Source: Sinomonas notoginsengisoli
GTDB lineage: Bacteria > Actinomycetota > Actinomycetes > Actinomycetales > Micrococcaceae
DNA: 64,000 nt
Direction: 5' to 3'
Assembly: GCF_021554725.1 (NCBI RefSeq)
Contig: NZ_JAIZDP010000010.1
Coordinates: 38,150 to 102,149 of the forward strand
The notes under the pieces were generated by a model that searched no databases, was not told the DNA's origin, and saw only the letters and a list, made by a program, of their open reading frames with translations. This document shows, in pieces, positions 15,702-24,296 of the stretch (the first letter of the stretch is position 1; every line of letters begins with the position of its first letter). Position numbers and translations under genes: made by a program.

Positions 15702-17443
15702 GCCCAGGACAGTACCCCAAGGGTGATGCGGCTCGGCGCGCCTCCACCGAAGTGCACCTGCTGATGTGCCACCAGGGTGTCCGACGAGTCGAGCGCCTTG
15801 GCACCCGTGTTGAGGCTTCGGTCCCAGCGCGGGTGGCAGCTCGATGTCACCTGGACGCGGATGCGGTCGCCGGGCTTGAAGGTGCACGCTGTGGACCAGA
15901 GGCTGATGGTGAATTCCTCAACCTGGCCGGGCGTGAGCGGGCGCCGCGGCGCGCCGGCGCGGAAGACGCCGTCGCCTGCGCACGCGTCGCGCCAGGACGC
16001 GCGCACGATTCCGTCGGTGAGCCCCATCGAACGGCCGTCTGGGCTCACCCTGCAGAGCCGGATCACGAAGTCGGTGTCAACGGCCGATGACGCCGCGAAC
16101 AGCGTCGCAGTCACGTCGCCGAAGACGGTGAGCGGCTCGGTCAACGGCTCGGTCGTGAAGACGAGCACGTCATCGCGGGCCTCGACCCCCGACTGCTCGG
16201 CAGGCCCGGAGTAGTCGGGACCGAGGTGCATGGTGTTGCCTCCGGCGGTGGGCACCGGGTCGAGCGGGTCGTAGTCGTAGTCGACCGATCCTTCAGCGCC
16301 GCCCTCCCGGCCGAGGGAACCGTCCGCACCGAGGTACAGCTCCACGCGCCGGCCCGGATCGGGCAGTTCGTCGAAGCCCCGCCAGCGGTTCTCGCCCATG
16401 ACGTACACGAGGACCTGCGGGAACGTGGGCTCGGGACCGTCGTGCAGGACGTGGCTGAACCACTCGGCGTGAAGGAATGAGAGGTCCCCGTACGGTCCAA
16501 CGGCTGCAGCGGACCCACCGGGGAACACCGAGTCGGGGAAGGTGCCCGTGTAGTTGGTGTGGCTCCATGGCCCGAGGATGAGGCGGGGCTGCGGGACGGA
16601 GGGATCCCGACGCGACGCCTCGACCTGAACCCGGTACTGGCCCAGCGTATTCGGCAGGAAGATGTCGAACCATCCCCCGATGTTCAGGGTGGGCAGCGCG
16701 ACGGGCTTGGAGCTTGGCCAGTTCCAGGCCTCCGAGATTTCGCCGCCCGGGTCCTCACCCATGGGGGGGATGACATAGGCCTGCATGAACGTGCTTGCAC
16801 GGGACTTGAGATCGTTGAGCGGGAGGGTGCCGTAAGCGGAACCGTCGGCGAATGAGGCATCGAGTTCCCTCCACGCCTCGAGCTCGCACTGCATCCGGGC
16901 AGGATCCGAGGCGAACTCGCGGCGAATCGTCTCGAGCGAGTTCGAGCCGTGGCCCCAGCCCAGCCTCGAGCCGAGCTCGAATGCCCCTCCTCGGAAGAGG
17001 GCACCGTTGTCCGCGTTGCCGGCGGCACAGACCCCTGGGGCCAACGCATGCAGGCCGCGCGGACTGCGACGTGCGGCACGCCACTGGGTCTCCCCGAAAT
17101 AGGAGCGGCCCCACATCCCCACCTTCCCGGTGGAGTACGGAAGGCTCGCCGCCCACTCCACGGCCTCGGCGCCGTCGTCCGCTTCCTGCTCGCTCGGGCT
17201 GAACACGCCGTCGGAGCCGAAGCGTCCGCGCACGTCCTGGAGGATGACGACGAAGCCGGCAGCTGCGACCGTGGCGGGGTTGAAGTAGGCCGAGTTGACG
17301 GAGAGGTCGCGGCCGTACGGGGTGCGGGTCATGAGAACCGGGAAGCGCTCGCCTTCGGCGGAGGGCCGGTACACCGTCGAACGAAGGATGGTGCCGTCGC
17401 TGAGCGGCGTCTCAACGTCGTTTTCAATCAGGACGTTGTGCAT
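15698..17443 (-). CDS. CocE/NonD-family serine hydrolase (S15-like)
   Basis: 581 residues, full length for the family. Alpha/beta hydrolase core with nucleophile Ser in GRSYFGETQW (~residue 118), Asp in NIGGWFDIFLPN and His in LGPWSHTNYTG, matching the cocaine-esterase triad. The C-terminal jelly-roll domain is seen in LTVFGDVTATLFAASSAVDT and PGDRIRVQVTSSCHPRWDRS. No signal peptide. The N-terminus 'DGTILRSTVYRP' is the usual S15 entry. It hydrolyses an ester or amide of unknown identity, probably imported by the MHS transporter whose stop it overlaps (TGATG). Confidence 0.88.
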   Translation of the reverse strand: MHNVLIENDVETPLSDGTILRSTVYRPSAEGERFPVLMTRTPYGRDLSVNSAYFNPATVAAAGFVVILQDVRGRFGSDGVFSPSEQEADDGAEAVEWAASLPYSTGKVGMWGRSYFGETQWRAARRSPRGLHALAPGVCAAGNADNGALFRGGAFELGSRLGWGHGSNSLETIRREFASDPARMQCELEAWRELDASFADGSAYGTLPLNDLKSRASTFMQAYVIPPMGEDPGGEISEAWNWPSSKPVALPTLNIGGWFDIFLPNTLGQYRVQVEASRRDPSVPQPRLILGPWSHTNYTGTFPDSVFPGGSAAAVGPYGDLSFLHAEWFSHVLHDGPEPTFPQVLVYVMGENRWRGFDELPDPGRRVELYLGADGSLGREGGAEGSVDYDYDPLDPVPTAGGNTMHLGPDYSGPAEQSGVEARDDVLVFTTEPLTEPLTVFGDVTATLFAASSAVDTDFVIRLCRVSPDGRSMGLTDGIVRASWRDACAGDGVFRAGAPRRPLTPGQVEEFTISLWSTACTFKPGDRIRVQVTSSCHPRWDRSLNTGAKALDSSDTLVAHQQVHFGGGAPSRITLGVLSWA

Positions 17444-18783
17444 CAGCGAACAGCCTTCTTGCCAAGCTCATCGGTGTCGATCTTGTAGGTCTCGCGGACC
17501 CAGATGAGGGTGACGAGTGCAGAGATACCGCAGCAGATTGCTGTGAAGACCGCAACCGGAACCCATCCATCTGGGCCCGGACGCACAACGGCGGCGGCGA
17601 TGGTGGGCGCGAAGCCGGTCACGATGAGCCCGAGCTGGGATGAGATCGCCGCACCCGAGTAGCGGATGCGGGTCGGGAACATCTCGGCCACGATGGCCGG
17701 ACCGAGAGGGTTGACCATGCCGTAGCCAGCCACCATGACGAGGATCGAGGTGAAGAAGACGAGCGGGACGTTCTTCTCCGAGATCGACCAGAAGTAGGCG
17801 AAGATGGCCGCGGCGCAGATCACGTTGCCCACGATGAAGACGGGCTTGCGGCCGATCCGGTCGGCGAGGATGCCGAACAGGGGCTGCGCGATGATGCCGA
17901 GGCCCGCTGTGACGATCGTGGTGGCGAGCATGATGCTGCTCGAGACGAGGTGGCCATTCGTGGCGTACGAGAGGCTGAATGCTGAGACGATCGTGGAGAC
18001 GACGGCCCAGACACCGAAGAAGATGACCTTGATGATGGTGGGCCAGTAGTCGCGGAAGACGACCTTGAGCGGAAGTTCGGACTTCGTTTCTCCGATTTCG
18101 CGGACTTGCTCGAACACCTCTGCCTCGGGGACGCGGCGGCGGATGACGAACCCAGCGGCGGCGACGATGAAGCTCGCGAGGAACGGAATGCGCCAGCCCC
18201 ACGCGAGCAGGTCGTCCTGTGGCATGAACGAGACCAGCAGGAACGCGATCGAGGCAAGCATGATGCCGGCCGCAGCGCCGGTGTTGACCCAGCTCGCGAA
18301 GAAGGCGCGACGGCGCGAGGGCGCGTGCTCGAGGGAGAGCGTGACGGCACCGACCGACTCGCCCGCGGCCGAGATGTCCTGGAGCACCCGCAGGAGCACG
18401 AGGATCACGGGCGCGGCCGCGCCGATCATGGCCGTCGGCGGCAGGCAGCCGATGAGGAACGTCGCCAGACCCATGGAGACCAGCGTGAAGACGAGCATCT
18501 GCTTCCGCCCGACGCGGTCGCCGAAGTGGCCGATGAACGCCGCTGCCAATGGACGCACCACGTAGCCGATCCCGAGCGTCGCCATGGACAGGAACTGTCC
18601 AAGGAGCGGGTCGATCCCCGGGAAGAAGATCTTGTTGAAGACTAGCGCCGAGGCCGATCCGTAGATGAAGAAGTCGTAGTACTCGAGCGTGCTGCCGACG
18701 AAACTTGCGACGGCCGCCTTTCGGGCGTGGCGTCCGGGCGGCGCGACGACGGCAGAGGCCGTCGTGTCGAAACCAGCGGTCAT
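17443..18783 (-). CDS. MHS-family MFS transporter (metabolite:H+ symporter)
   Basis: 446 residues from the ATG at 18,783 (AGGAG 7 nt upstream); a frame extension to 18,867 is rejected. MHS hallmarks: SFVGSTLEYYDFFIYGSASA at the first helix, RPLAAAFIGHFGDRVGRKQM in loop 2-3, and EHAPSRRRAFFASWVNTGAA. Twelve membrane segments are expected. The family imports organic acids such as citrate, ketoglutarate, shikimate or aromatic acids with protons. Divergent from the paaX-like regulator 164 bp away. Confidence 0.9.
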   Translation of the reverse strand: MTAGFDTTASAVVAPPGRHARKAAVASFVGSTLEYYDFFIYGSASALVFNKIFFPGIDPLLGQFLSMATLGIGYVVRPLAAAFIGHFGDRVGRKQMLVFTLVSMGLATFLIGCLPPTAMIGAAAPVILVLLRVLQDISAAGESVGAVTLSLEHAPSRRRAFFASWVNTGAAAGIMLASIAFLLVSFMPQDDLLAWGWRIPFLASFIVAAAGFVIRRRVPEAEVFEQVREIGETKSELPLKVVFRDYWPTIIKVIFFGVWAVVSTIVSAFSLSYATNGHLVSSSIMLATTIVTAGLGIIAQPLFGILADRIGRKPVFIVGNVICAAAIFAYFWSISEKNVPLVFFTSILVMVAGYGMVNPLGPAIVAEMFPTRIRYSGAAISSQLGLIVTGFAPTIAAAVVRPGPDGWVPVAVFTAICCGISALVTLIWVRETYKIDTDELGKKAVR

Positions 18784-18889
18784 TGCGGAACTCCTGGTGT
18801 TGGGGCGGGTAGGGCCGAGCGCGCTCCCGTTGACCTCGTCGTCTGTCCATTCTGTGGCGTGCGCCACTCGGCAGTTCTATGTTTGCGTT

Positions 18890-18902
18890 AAGTACGGCGT
18901 AC
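18890..18902. promoter_or_regulatory. Dyad in the paaX / MHS divergent promoter
   Basis: AAGTACGGCGTAC carries the palindrome GTAC-GGC-GTAC (18,892-18,902) in an AT-richer stretch between the divergent genes. It is a candidate operator for the PaaX-type regulator at 18,947. The same 13-mer recurs at 22,184-22,196. Binding is not shown by sequence alone. Confidence 0.35.
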
Positions 18903-18946
18903 GTCAATAAATATGCAAAGTTTTTTCGGGCTGAGAAGATGGCCTC

Positions 18947-19852
18947 GTGCGCTACGACGGAGACGCGCGGGCCGGTGCGGCCGCGGTCGACTTCCCGAGA
19001 CCCCAGCGAGGGGGCACGAGTCAGCACCTCCTCGTCACGATGCTCGCCGAGTTCTGGCGGTACACAGACCTATGGCTCCCCACTCGCGCGATCGTCCGCC
19101 TCGCGGAAGACATCGGGCTGACCCGGTCTGCGGTCACGACAGCTCTGAGCCGACTCAGCACACGGGGGGTCCTCGAGAACGACGGCGGCGGAAGGGCTTC
19201 GCGCTATCGCTTCACCGCAGCCGCCCGGGCCAGGCTTGTGATCGGCACGGCTCAGGTTGCCCAGTTCGGCGATCCGAGCGTGGCATGGGACCGGCGCTGG
19301 ACAGCAGTCGCGTTCTCCATCCCCGAGAAGTCGCGCGACGTCCGCGAGGCCTTCCGCGCCCGCCTAAAGTGGCTCGGCTTCGCGCCTGTCTACGACGCAC
19401 TCTGGTTCTCGCCTCGGGAGCGCCGGGAACAGGTTCAGGAAATTGCCGAGGGCTATGGCGTTGAGGATTTCATGGCCTTCCGGGTCGAGGACGACGCCTT
19501 CGAGGGCCGCCGCCCCGCCATTGTCGACATGACGGAGCTGCCGCGGCGCTACGAGGAGTTTGCCGACGCAACCGAGGAACGCCTCCGCCATCTCCGCGCG
19601 GGAAGGCTTGCGCTGCGGGAAGGTTTCCGGGCCCGGATCGAGGTCCTGGACGACTGGCGCGCGTTCCCATGGAACGATCCCGGAATGCCCTACGAACTCC
19701 TGCCCGAGGACTGGCCGCTCCTGCGCGCCCGGGAGGCATACGTCGCTGTCTTCGAGGCAACCGCTCCACTCGCCGAACGCCATGTCCTCGAGGTCCTCGG
19801 CGAGCTCGCGCCAGAGGCACGAGCCGGCGTCGTCGTCCCGTCGAAGCCGTGA
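18947..19852 (+). CDS. PaaX-family transcriptional repressor
   Basis: 301 residues starting GTG. Residues ~25-85 are the winged HTH (SQHLLVTMLAEFWRYTDLWL, then DIGLTRSAVTTALSRLSTRG). The middle and C-terminal domains have PaaX landmarks: DRRWTAVAFSIPEKSRDVRE, FRARLKWLGFAPVYDALWFS, and the C-terminal DWRAFPWNDPGMPYELLPED. PaaX proteins sense aryl-CoA or related acyl-CoA ligands. Here it probably controls the divergent transporter-hydrolase-DUF3237 operon, so that pathway may pass through a CoA ester. Confidence 0.9.
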   Translation: MRYDGDARAGAAAVDFPRPQRGGTSQHLLVTMLAEFWRYTDLWLPTRAIVRLAEDIGLTRSAVTTALSRLSTRGVLENDGGGRASRYRFTAAARARLVIGTAQVAQFGDPSVAWDRRWTAVAFSIPEKSRDVREAFRARLKWLGFAPVYDALWFSPRERREQVQEIAEGYGVEDFMAFRVEDDAFEGRRPAIVDMTELPRRYEEFADATEERLRHLRAGRLALREGFRARIEVLDDWRAFPWNDPGMPYELLPEDWPLLRAREAYVAVFEATAPLAERHVLEVLGELAPEARAGVVVPSKP

Positions 19853-19890
19853 GCGACACGAAGAGGAACCCGGCACCTCCCGATCCCACG

Positions 19891-19977
19891 TTCACCCGCT
19901 ACGCCGCTACACCGCTACATCCCGGTGATCACGCGGAGGACGACGGGAACCCCCGCCGCTACACAGCCGCTACAGGC
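19891..19977 (+). repeat. Left-end repeat A (copy of repeat at 39,408)
   Basis: About 87 bp aligning without gaps to 39,408-39,494. It contains several CCGCTACA-like units (ACCCGCTACGCCGCTACACC near the start, GCCGCTACAC and GCCGCTACAG later). Read in frame both copies give related peptides, FTRYAATPLHPGDHAEDDGN here against FARYGATALQPQDHADEDAI in copy B. It could be a remnant of a short coding sequence or a set of protein-binding iterons. Neither copy lies in a convincing intact gene. Confidence 0.6.
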
Positions 19978-20190
19978 GCTCAACGTTATGCACGGCCGTC
20001 CGCCGACGCCAAAGGGGCACCCGCGGAGGTCGCCGGCCGATAGGACAGCGACCCGTCCGCGACGCCGGCGAATGCAAGGGGCGCCCAATACTCCAGCAGG
20101 CTGCTGGACGATTACCCGCTCCATTTCTGGCCACCGCGAGGGACCGATCTGCCTGGGAGGCGTCACATGACTCTTCTCCCCCAGGGCACC

Positions 20191-20236
20191 TGATGGCCAG
20201 CAGAACTGCCAAGTGATGGCCAATAGATCTGCCCAC
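20191..20236. repeat. Tandem 23-bp repeat resembling an IS21-family terminus
   Basis: TGATGGCCAGCAGAACTGCC (20,191) is followed directly by TGATGGCCAATAGATCTGCC (20,214), each 23 bp in full, differing at about six positions. Repeated 'TGGCCA…ATCTGCCCA' units are typical of the multiple terminal repeats of IS21-family insertion sequences. No transposase gene is present, so this would be an orphan end. The rest of 19,853-20,545 holds repeat A and the promoter of the next gene, and no convincing gene. Confidence 0.4.
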
Positions 20237-20425
20237 CACTGCCATGGAGAGCATGCGGCTGGCGCTCCTGGACAGCTCCGACTAGCACCCCAAGGACCTG
20301 AACCCACAAGCGACGGCTGGGACAGGAAAAGGGCCGGGGCGGCCTCGTAGAACCTCTCGTGCTCGGCGACTGCCAGCACCTAGCGGAGCCGGCACAGCTG
20401 CACGGGCGCCTTTCGAAACTGGTCG

Positions 20426-20455
20426 TTGACACCTCTTCCGAGCCTATTCTACTGT
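20426..20455 (+). promoter_or_regulatory. Promoter candidate for the SSS symporter
   Basis: TTGACA at 20,426-20,431 and TACTGT at 20,450-20,455 are separated by 18 bp, 90 bp before the symporter start. Between them and the gene are two similar motifs, TTTCGTACGATC and TTTTCGTAACGTAC, which may be operators. Judged by eye only. Confidence 0.4.
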
Positions 20456-20545
20456 TGCGATCATCTGTTTCGTACGATCCACTCCATACTGCGACCGCAC
20501 TTTTCGTAACGTACCGCTGAGATTCCGGTTCTAGGAGATGACGCA

Positions 20546-21946
20546 ATGAGTTCTGTGTGGGTGGTGCTGGTGATGGTGGCTGGCTACATGGCTTTGCTGG
20601 CAGGGATCAGCTACGTCGTTCGAAGGTCGTCGAAGACTGCCGAGGGCTTCACCAACGGCGGGAAGTCCTTCCCCGCCTTCCTCATCGGCTTCCTGCTGAT
20701 GTCCGAGTTCATCGGCACATCCGCCACCATCGGCACCGCCCAGGCCGCGTACAAGGTCGGAATCTCCGCCGCCTGGAACGTTGTCGCACTCGCGATCGGG
20801 TTCGTGCTGTTCGGACTGTTCATCGCCAAGCGGTTCAGAAAACTCGGTCACAACACCATCTCCGGTGCACTGGCGCACACGTACGGCGACGGCACCAGGC
20901 TTGCGACGTCGGTTCTGATGACGGTCGCCCTGCTCATCGTGGCGGTCGCGATCTACGCTGCCGGCGGCGCGATCCTGCACGAGCTACTAGACATCAGCCA
21001 GAGTTGGGCCACGGTCATCATCGGCGTGCTCGCCACCTTGTACGTGGTCATTGGCGGCATGCGTTCAGTCGTGTACACCAACGTCCTCCACGCGCTCCTG
21101 AAGCTGGGCACCGTCGCGCTGCTGGTCTTTGTGGGTCTGCACCGTGTCGGGGGCCTGGACCAGCTCAGCAGGAAACTCCCAGCAACCGCCTTCTCACTCG
21201 ACGGTGTTGGCTGGGCACAAATCGTCGCCTGGCTGATCGCCGGGATCGGCGCGATCTTCGCCACGCAGTACGTCGTCCAGGCCGTCGTCAACGTCGACTC
21301 ACCCCAGCGGGCCCAACAGGCGTCCTTCTACTCCGCGCTGCTGCTGATCCCGTTCGGCATCCTCGCCGCGGTGGTGGGCATGTGCAGCACGATCCTGTAC
21401 CCGAAGATCAAATCCATCGACGCCCTGCCGGCGCTTGCCGTGGACATGGACCCTGTGGCGACCGGTTTCGTGATGTGCGGCCTCACCGGCGCGATCCTGG
21501 GCAGCATCGCGGCGCTGATCCTCGGCACATCGACGCTGATGATGCGTGACTTCTACCGTCCGTACTTCAACCGCAGCGGTGACGACCGCAAGGACCTCGT
21601 CTTCCTTCGGATCGCCACCTTCGCTGCCGGTGTGATCCCCATCCTGCTGGCGCTCTACGCCAGCGACATCCTGTCGGTCACCTTCCTGGCCAAGTCCCTC
21701 CGCGCCTCCTTGGCGGTGCTCGTCGTGCTGATGTTCTTCAAGCCGAGCTACGGCAGCAAGAAGGCGGCCATGTGGTCGATCATCCTGGCCGTCCCCGCCA
21801 CAATCGGCTGGTTTCTGGCCGGTGACCCGTTCGGCGTGGACAACGCCTACATCGCTGTCGCCACGCCGCTCGTGGTGATGACCATCGGTCACCTGGTGCG
21901 CGGATCGCAGCCCGAGGCAGCAAGGGCTCACGCCACGGAGGCATAG
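20546..21946 (+). CDS. Sodium:solute symporter (SSS family)
   Basis: 466 residues, about 13 membrane segments. SSS signatures: KTAEGFTNGGKSFPAFLIGF near the N-terminus, SEFIGTSATIGTAQAAYKVG (helix 2 substrate/sodium region), and GGMRSVVYTNVLHALLKLG (core 'GG..avi.tD..q' equivalent). Later FATQYVVQAVVNVDSPQRAQ corresponds to the helix 7-8 region. Substrate class (amino acid, organic acid or sugar) cannot be told. A truncated gene start follows 133 bp downstream on the same strand. Confidence 0.88.
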   Translation: MSSVWVVLVMVAGYMALLAGISYVVRRSSKTAEGFTNGGKSFPAFLIGFLLMSEFIGTSATIGTAQAAYKVGISAAWNVVALAIGFVLFGLFIAKRFRKLGHNTISGALAHTYGDGTRLATSVLMTVALLIVAVAIYAAGGAILHELLDISQSWATVIIGVLATLYVVIGGMRSVVYTNVLHALLKLGTVALLVFVGLHRVGGLDQLSRKLPATAFSLDGVGWAQIVAWLIAGIGAIFATQYVVQAVVNVDSPQRAQQASFYSALLLIPFGILAAVVGMCSTILYPKIKSIDALPALAVDMDPVATGFVMCGLTGAILGSIAALILGTSTLMMRDFYRPYFNRSGDDRKDLVFLRIATFAAGVIPILLALYASDILSVTFLAKSLRASLAVLVVLMFFKPSYGSKKAAMWSIILAVPATIGWFLAGDPFGVDNAYIAVATPLVVMTIGHLVRGSQPEAARAHATEA

Positions 21947-22078
21947 GCGACCGCCTCGAATGCCAGCTGGCCACGGAGTAGGCCACGCCGCGGCTGCGGA
22001 GGGCCTCCCCCGATTGCGGTCGTTCCCCGAGCGGCCCTGAGAACTGCAGCGAGCGGGATCCGTCGACGGAGGGGAGCC

Positions 22079-22240
22079 ATGAACGTCGCAGCGCCGAGCT
22101 TTCAGGACTTCTCGCCGGCCGAGCGGGACCGCAAGTGGGACGACGCCGCGGAAACGGGTACACGGAGGACGAGCCGAACGAGAAAGTACGGCGTACGCCG
22201 ATCAGACGTGCCTTCTCCATCTCCGCCGCCGCATCCCTGA
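22079..22240 (+). pseudogene. Truncated gene start, possibly M24 peptidase/creatinase family
   Basis: An ATG at 22,079 has a strong GGAGGGGAGCC site just before it. The first codons read MNVAAPSFQDFSPAERDRKW, and the motif FSPAERDRKWD resembles N-termini of M24 (Xaa-Pro dipeptidase, creatinase) proteins. After residue ~22 the sequence turns into Arg/Ser/Pro-rich nonsense and stops at 22,240. It therefore looks like the front end of a gene cut by a deletion or insertion. The remaining part of 21,947-22,442 shows no supported gene. Confidence 0.35.
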
Positions 22241-22442
22241 ACCACACCTCCGCGGAGCGCGCACATTCAGGGCAAAGGCACGGGCAGACTGTCTTCTCCC
22301 TTGCAGGAACCGGCTGCATGATCCTGTTCACCATGCTCCACGCCGCACCTTCTACCAGTGGCCAACAGCCTCAGCGGCTTGGCCAACACGTGGTGGCGTC
22401 TTCTTGGCTAACCAATGATCCAGGCCCGTCTCTTGGCCCGAA

Positions 22443-23606
22443 TCAAGGCTCACTTCTCATCAGATGACCTGCTGGGACGGCGGGCCTTGGTACGGGAGAG
22501 TCTCCGCCTCGGCGTCTGTGGATGGGCGCGGAGAGACTACTCAGCCGCTGACCGGTGCCGCCCCAGGTGCAGGCGATGATCTCGGCAGCGATAGAGACGG
22601 CGGTCTCCTCCGGGGTGCAGGCCCCCAGGTCGAGGCCGATGGGTGATGAGAGCCGGCGCAGGTCGGTCTCGCTCGTGCCCAATTCGCGCAGCCGGGCCAT
22701 TCGGTCTTCATGGGTCCGTCTGCTTCCCATGGCGCCGATGTATGCGGCCTCGGTTCGAAGAGCTGTCCGGAGCAGTGGGATGTCGAACTTCGGATCATGG
22801 GTCAACACGCAGATCGCGGTGCGGGCGTCGACAGGGGTGCTGGAGAGGTATTCGTGGGGCCAAGCGACAATTACCTCATCGGCTTCGGGGAAGCGGCTCG
22901 AGGTCGCGAACACGGGGCGCGCGTCGCAGAGGGTCACGTCATACCCGAGGAACTTGCCGATGCGGACCATCGCACCGGCGAAGTCGATGGCCCCGAAGAC
23001 GAGCATCCGGGGAGGGGGGGCGAACGAGGCGACAAAGACGGTGAGGTCCTCGTTCCGGCTCTCACCGTCGCGTCCCAGACGGATCGCCCCTGTTCGGCCG
23101 GACTTCAGGAATCCCCGCGCTTGGACCGACACGGCGGCGTTGAGGCGCTCGGGCCCGAGGGACCCCAGGGCGGATCGGCCGTTCACGACCAGATGGCGCC
23201 CTGCCCTTGCATCGCAGCCGACGACAGTCGCCGTGCTAACCGGTTCACGCGCCTTTATTGCTGATGCGAGCCTGGGGAATTCGGGGAACGTCCGAGGGTC
23301 GATGAGCTCGACGAATACCTCGATGGTGCCCCCGCAGGTCAGGCCCACCGCGAAAGCGCTGTCGTCCTGCACCCCGTAGGTTTCCGTCGCCGGCTCGCCG
23401 GTGTCGAGGACCTGGCGGGCCAGCTCGTACACCGCGCCTTCGACACACCCGCCTGAAACGCTCCCTACCACCTCTCCCGTCGCCGACACGGCCATCGCCG
23501 CTCCCGCGGGGCGCGGGGAGGACTGCCAGGTCCTGACCACCGTCGCCAGTGCGAACGGCTCCCCCTGCCTGAACCAGGAGTCGCACTGCTCGATGACCTC
23601 CCTCAT
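22443..23606 (-). CDS. XdhC/CoxI-family molybdenum-cofactor insertion protein
   Basis: 387 residues. The N-terminal XdhC/CoxI domain has FALATVVRTWQSSPRPAGAA, then GSVSGGCVEGAVYELARQVL. The C-terminal Rossmann-like XdhC domain has MLVFGAIDFAGAMVRIGKFL, AYIGAMGSRRTHEDRMARLR and SPIGLDLGACTPEETAVSIA. XdhC proteins bind and sulfurate Mo cofactor and insert it into xanthine-oxidase-family enzymes. The client here is surely the hydroxylase encoded at 25,841-31,215. The last ~30 residues are a Pro/Arg-rich tail beyond the usual end. Confidence 0.9.
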   Translation of the reverse strand: MREVIEQCDSWFRQGEPFALATVVRTWQSSPRPAGAAMAVSATGEVVGSVSGGCVEGAVYELARQVLDTGEPATETYGVQDDSAFAVGLTCGGTIEVFVELIDPRTFPEFPRLASAIKAREPVSTATVVGCDARAGRHLVVNGRSALGSLGPERLNAAVSVQARGFLKSGRTGAIRLGRDGESRNEDLTVFVASFAPPPRMLVFGAIDFAGAMVRIGKFLGYDVTLCDARPVFATSSRFPEADEVIVAWPHEYLSSTPVDARTAICVLTHDPKFDIPLLRTALRTEAAYIGAMGSRRTHEDRMARLRELGTSETDLRRLSSPIGLDLGACTPEETAVSIAAEIIACTWGGTGQRLSSLSAPIHRRRGGDSPVPRPAVPAGHLMRSEP

Positions 23607-24187
23607 CGGCCCTTCCTCCCCGTCCTGCTGCCTTCGCCTGCGCTCCCGCCGGAGGAGGCGGCCGACTGCTCGGCCTCGAAATCCTGCCAGAACAGCAAGG
23701 CGGCACGCTCGAGCTCGAGCCCGAGGCGCAGCGGGATCATTCTGGCGGCGACATCGGCACGGTCTCCAAACCGGTCCTCCATGTCCTCGTACACGCGGAT
23801 GCGCTCCCGGTGCTGGACCACTTGGTCCTTGGCCAGCAGCAGTAGGTCAGCAGGCTGGGCCAACTCGCTGAAAAAGAGCTTGAGCTCGGCGATGTCTCTG
23901 ACCTGCATCTGCTCTCGGGTCGGCTGAGCGAGCCAGCGTTGGACCTCCCGGCGGCCCGCTTCCGTGATCGTGTAGGTCTGGCGGCGCCGGCCGTCCTGCT
24001 CGATAGTGACGGCAAGAAGCCCGGCCGCCACCAATGACTTGGGCTCGGAATACAGCTGGGCGTGGGGGAAAGGCCAGAAATAGCCAACCGAGTGGCTGAT
24101 CGCGCGCTTCAGGTCATAGGACGTGCTTGGTCCGCGCATTGCGATCATTCCTAGGACGACGTAAGAGGTCGGGCTCAGCTTCACCAT
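23603..24187 (-). CDS. PadR-family transcriptional regulator
   Basis: 194 residues from the ATG at 24,187. It begins MVKLSPTSYVVLGMIAMRGP, the classic PadR winged-helix start, then SYDLKRAISHSVGYFWPFPH and RRRQTYTITEAGRREVQRWL (wing). The C-terminal helices with ELKLFFSELAQPADLLLLAK are for dimerisation, as in PadR subfamily 1. PadR repressors often respond to phenolic or aromatic acids. It diverges from the CoA-ligase operon and overlaps xdhC (ATGA). In-frame alternative starts reach to 24,277, but the chosen one matches the family; no strong ribosome site is visible. Confidence 0.85.
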   Translation of the reverse strand: MVKLSPTSYVVLGMIAMRGPSTSYDLKRAISHSVGYFWPFPHAQLYSEPKSLVAAGLLAVTIEQDGRRRQTYTITEAGRREVQRWLAQPTREQMQVRDIAELKLFFSELAQPADLLLLAKDQVVQHRERIRVYEDMEDRFGDRADVAARMIPLRLGLELERAALLFWQDFEAEQSAASSGGSAGEGSRTGRKGR

Positions 24188-24230
24188 TGACGCAGTATGC
24201 AGCATGCCGTAACGTCCCATCCATCCGAAG

Positions 24231-24241
24231 CAGACCGTCTG
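24231..24241. promoter_or_regulatory. Palindrome in the padR / CoA-ligase divergent promoter
   Basis: CAGACCGTCTG is a perfect 5+1+5 palindrome and a further AGACTG follows 4 bp later. It lies between the divergent padR and CoA-ligase starts, in a locally AT-rich stretch, and is the best operator candidate for the PadR regulator. Confidence 0.4.
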
Positions 24242-24296
24242 ATTTAGACTGTAGCGGATTTTCGGCCAAGTGATCAACGTGGATCAGGAGAAGAGC

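Noticed and set aside
17468..19027. 519-codon minus-strand frame over the MHS transporter
   Set aside because: Arg/His-rich shadow; the real transporter is in another frame with clear membrane segments.
19891..19977. CRISPR array or tRNA cluster at the CCGCTACA repeats
   Set aside because: Units are short and irregularly spaced with no constant-length spacers, and no cas genes are in the window.
22135..22467. Overlapping frames on both strands after the truncated gene
   Set aside because: Neither has a family pattern; the minus-strand Cys-rich segment is short and has no start site.
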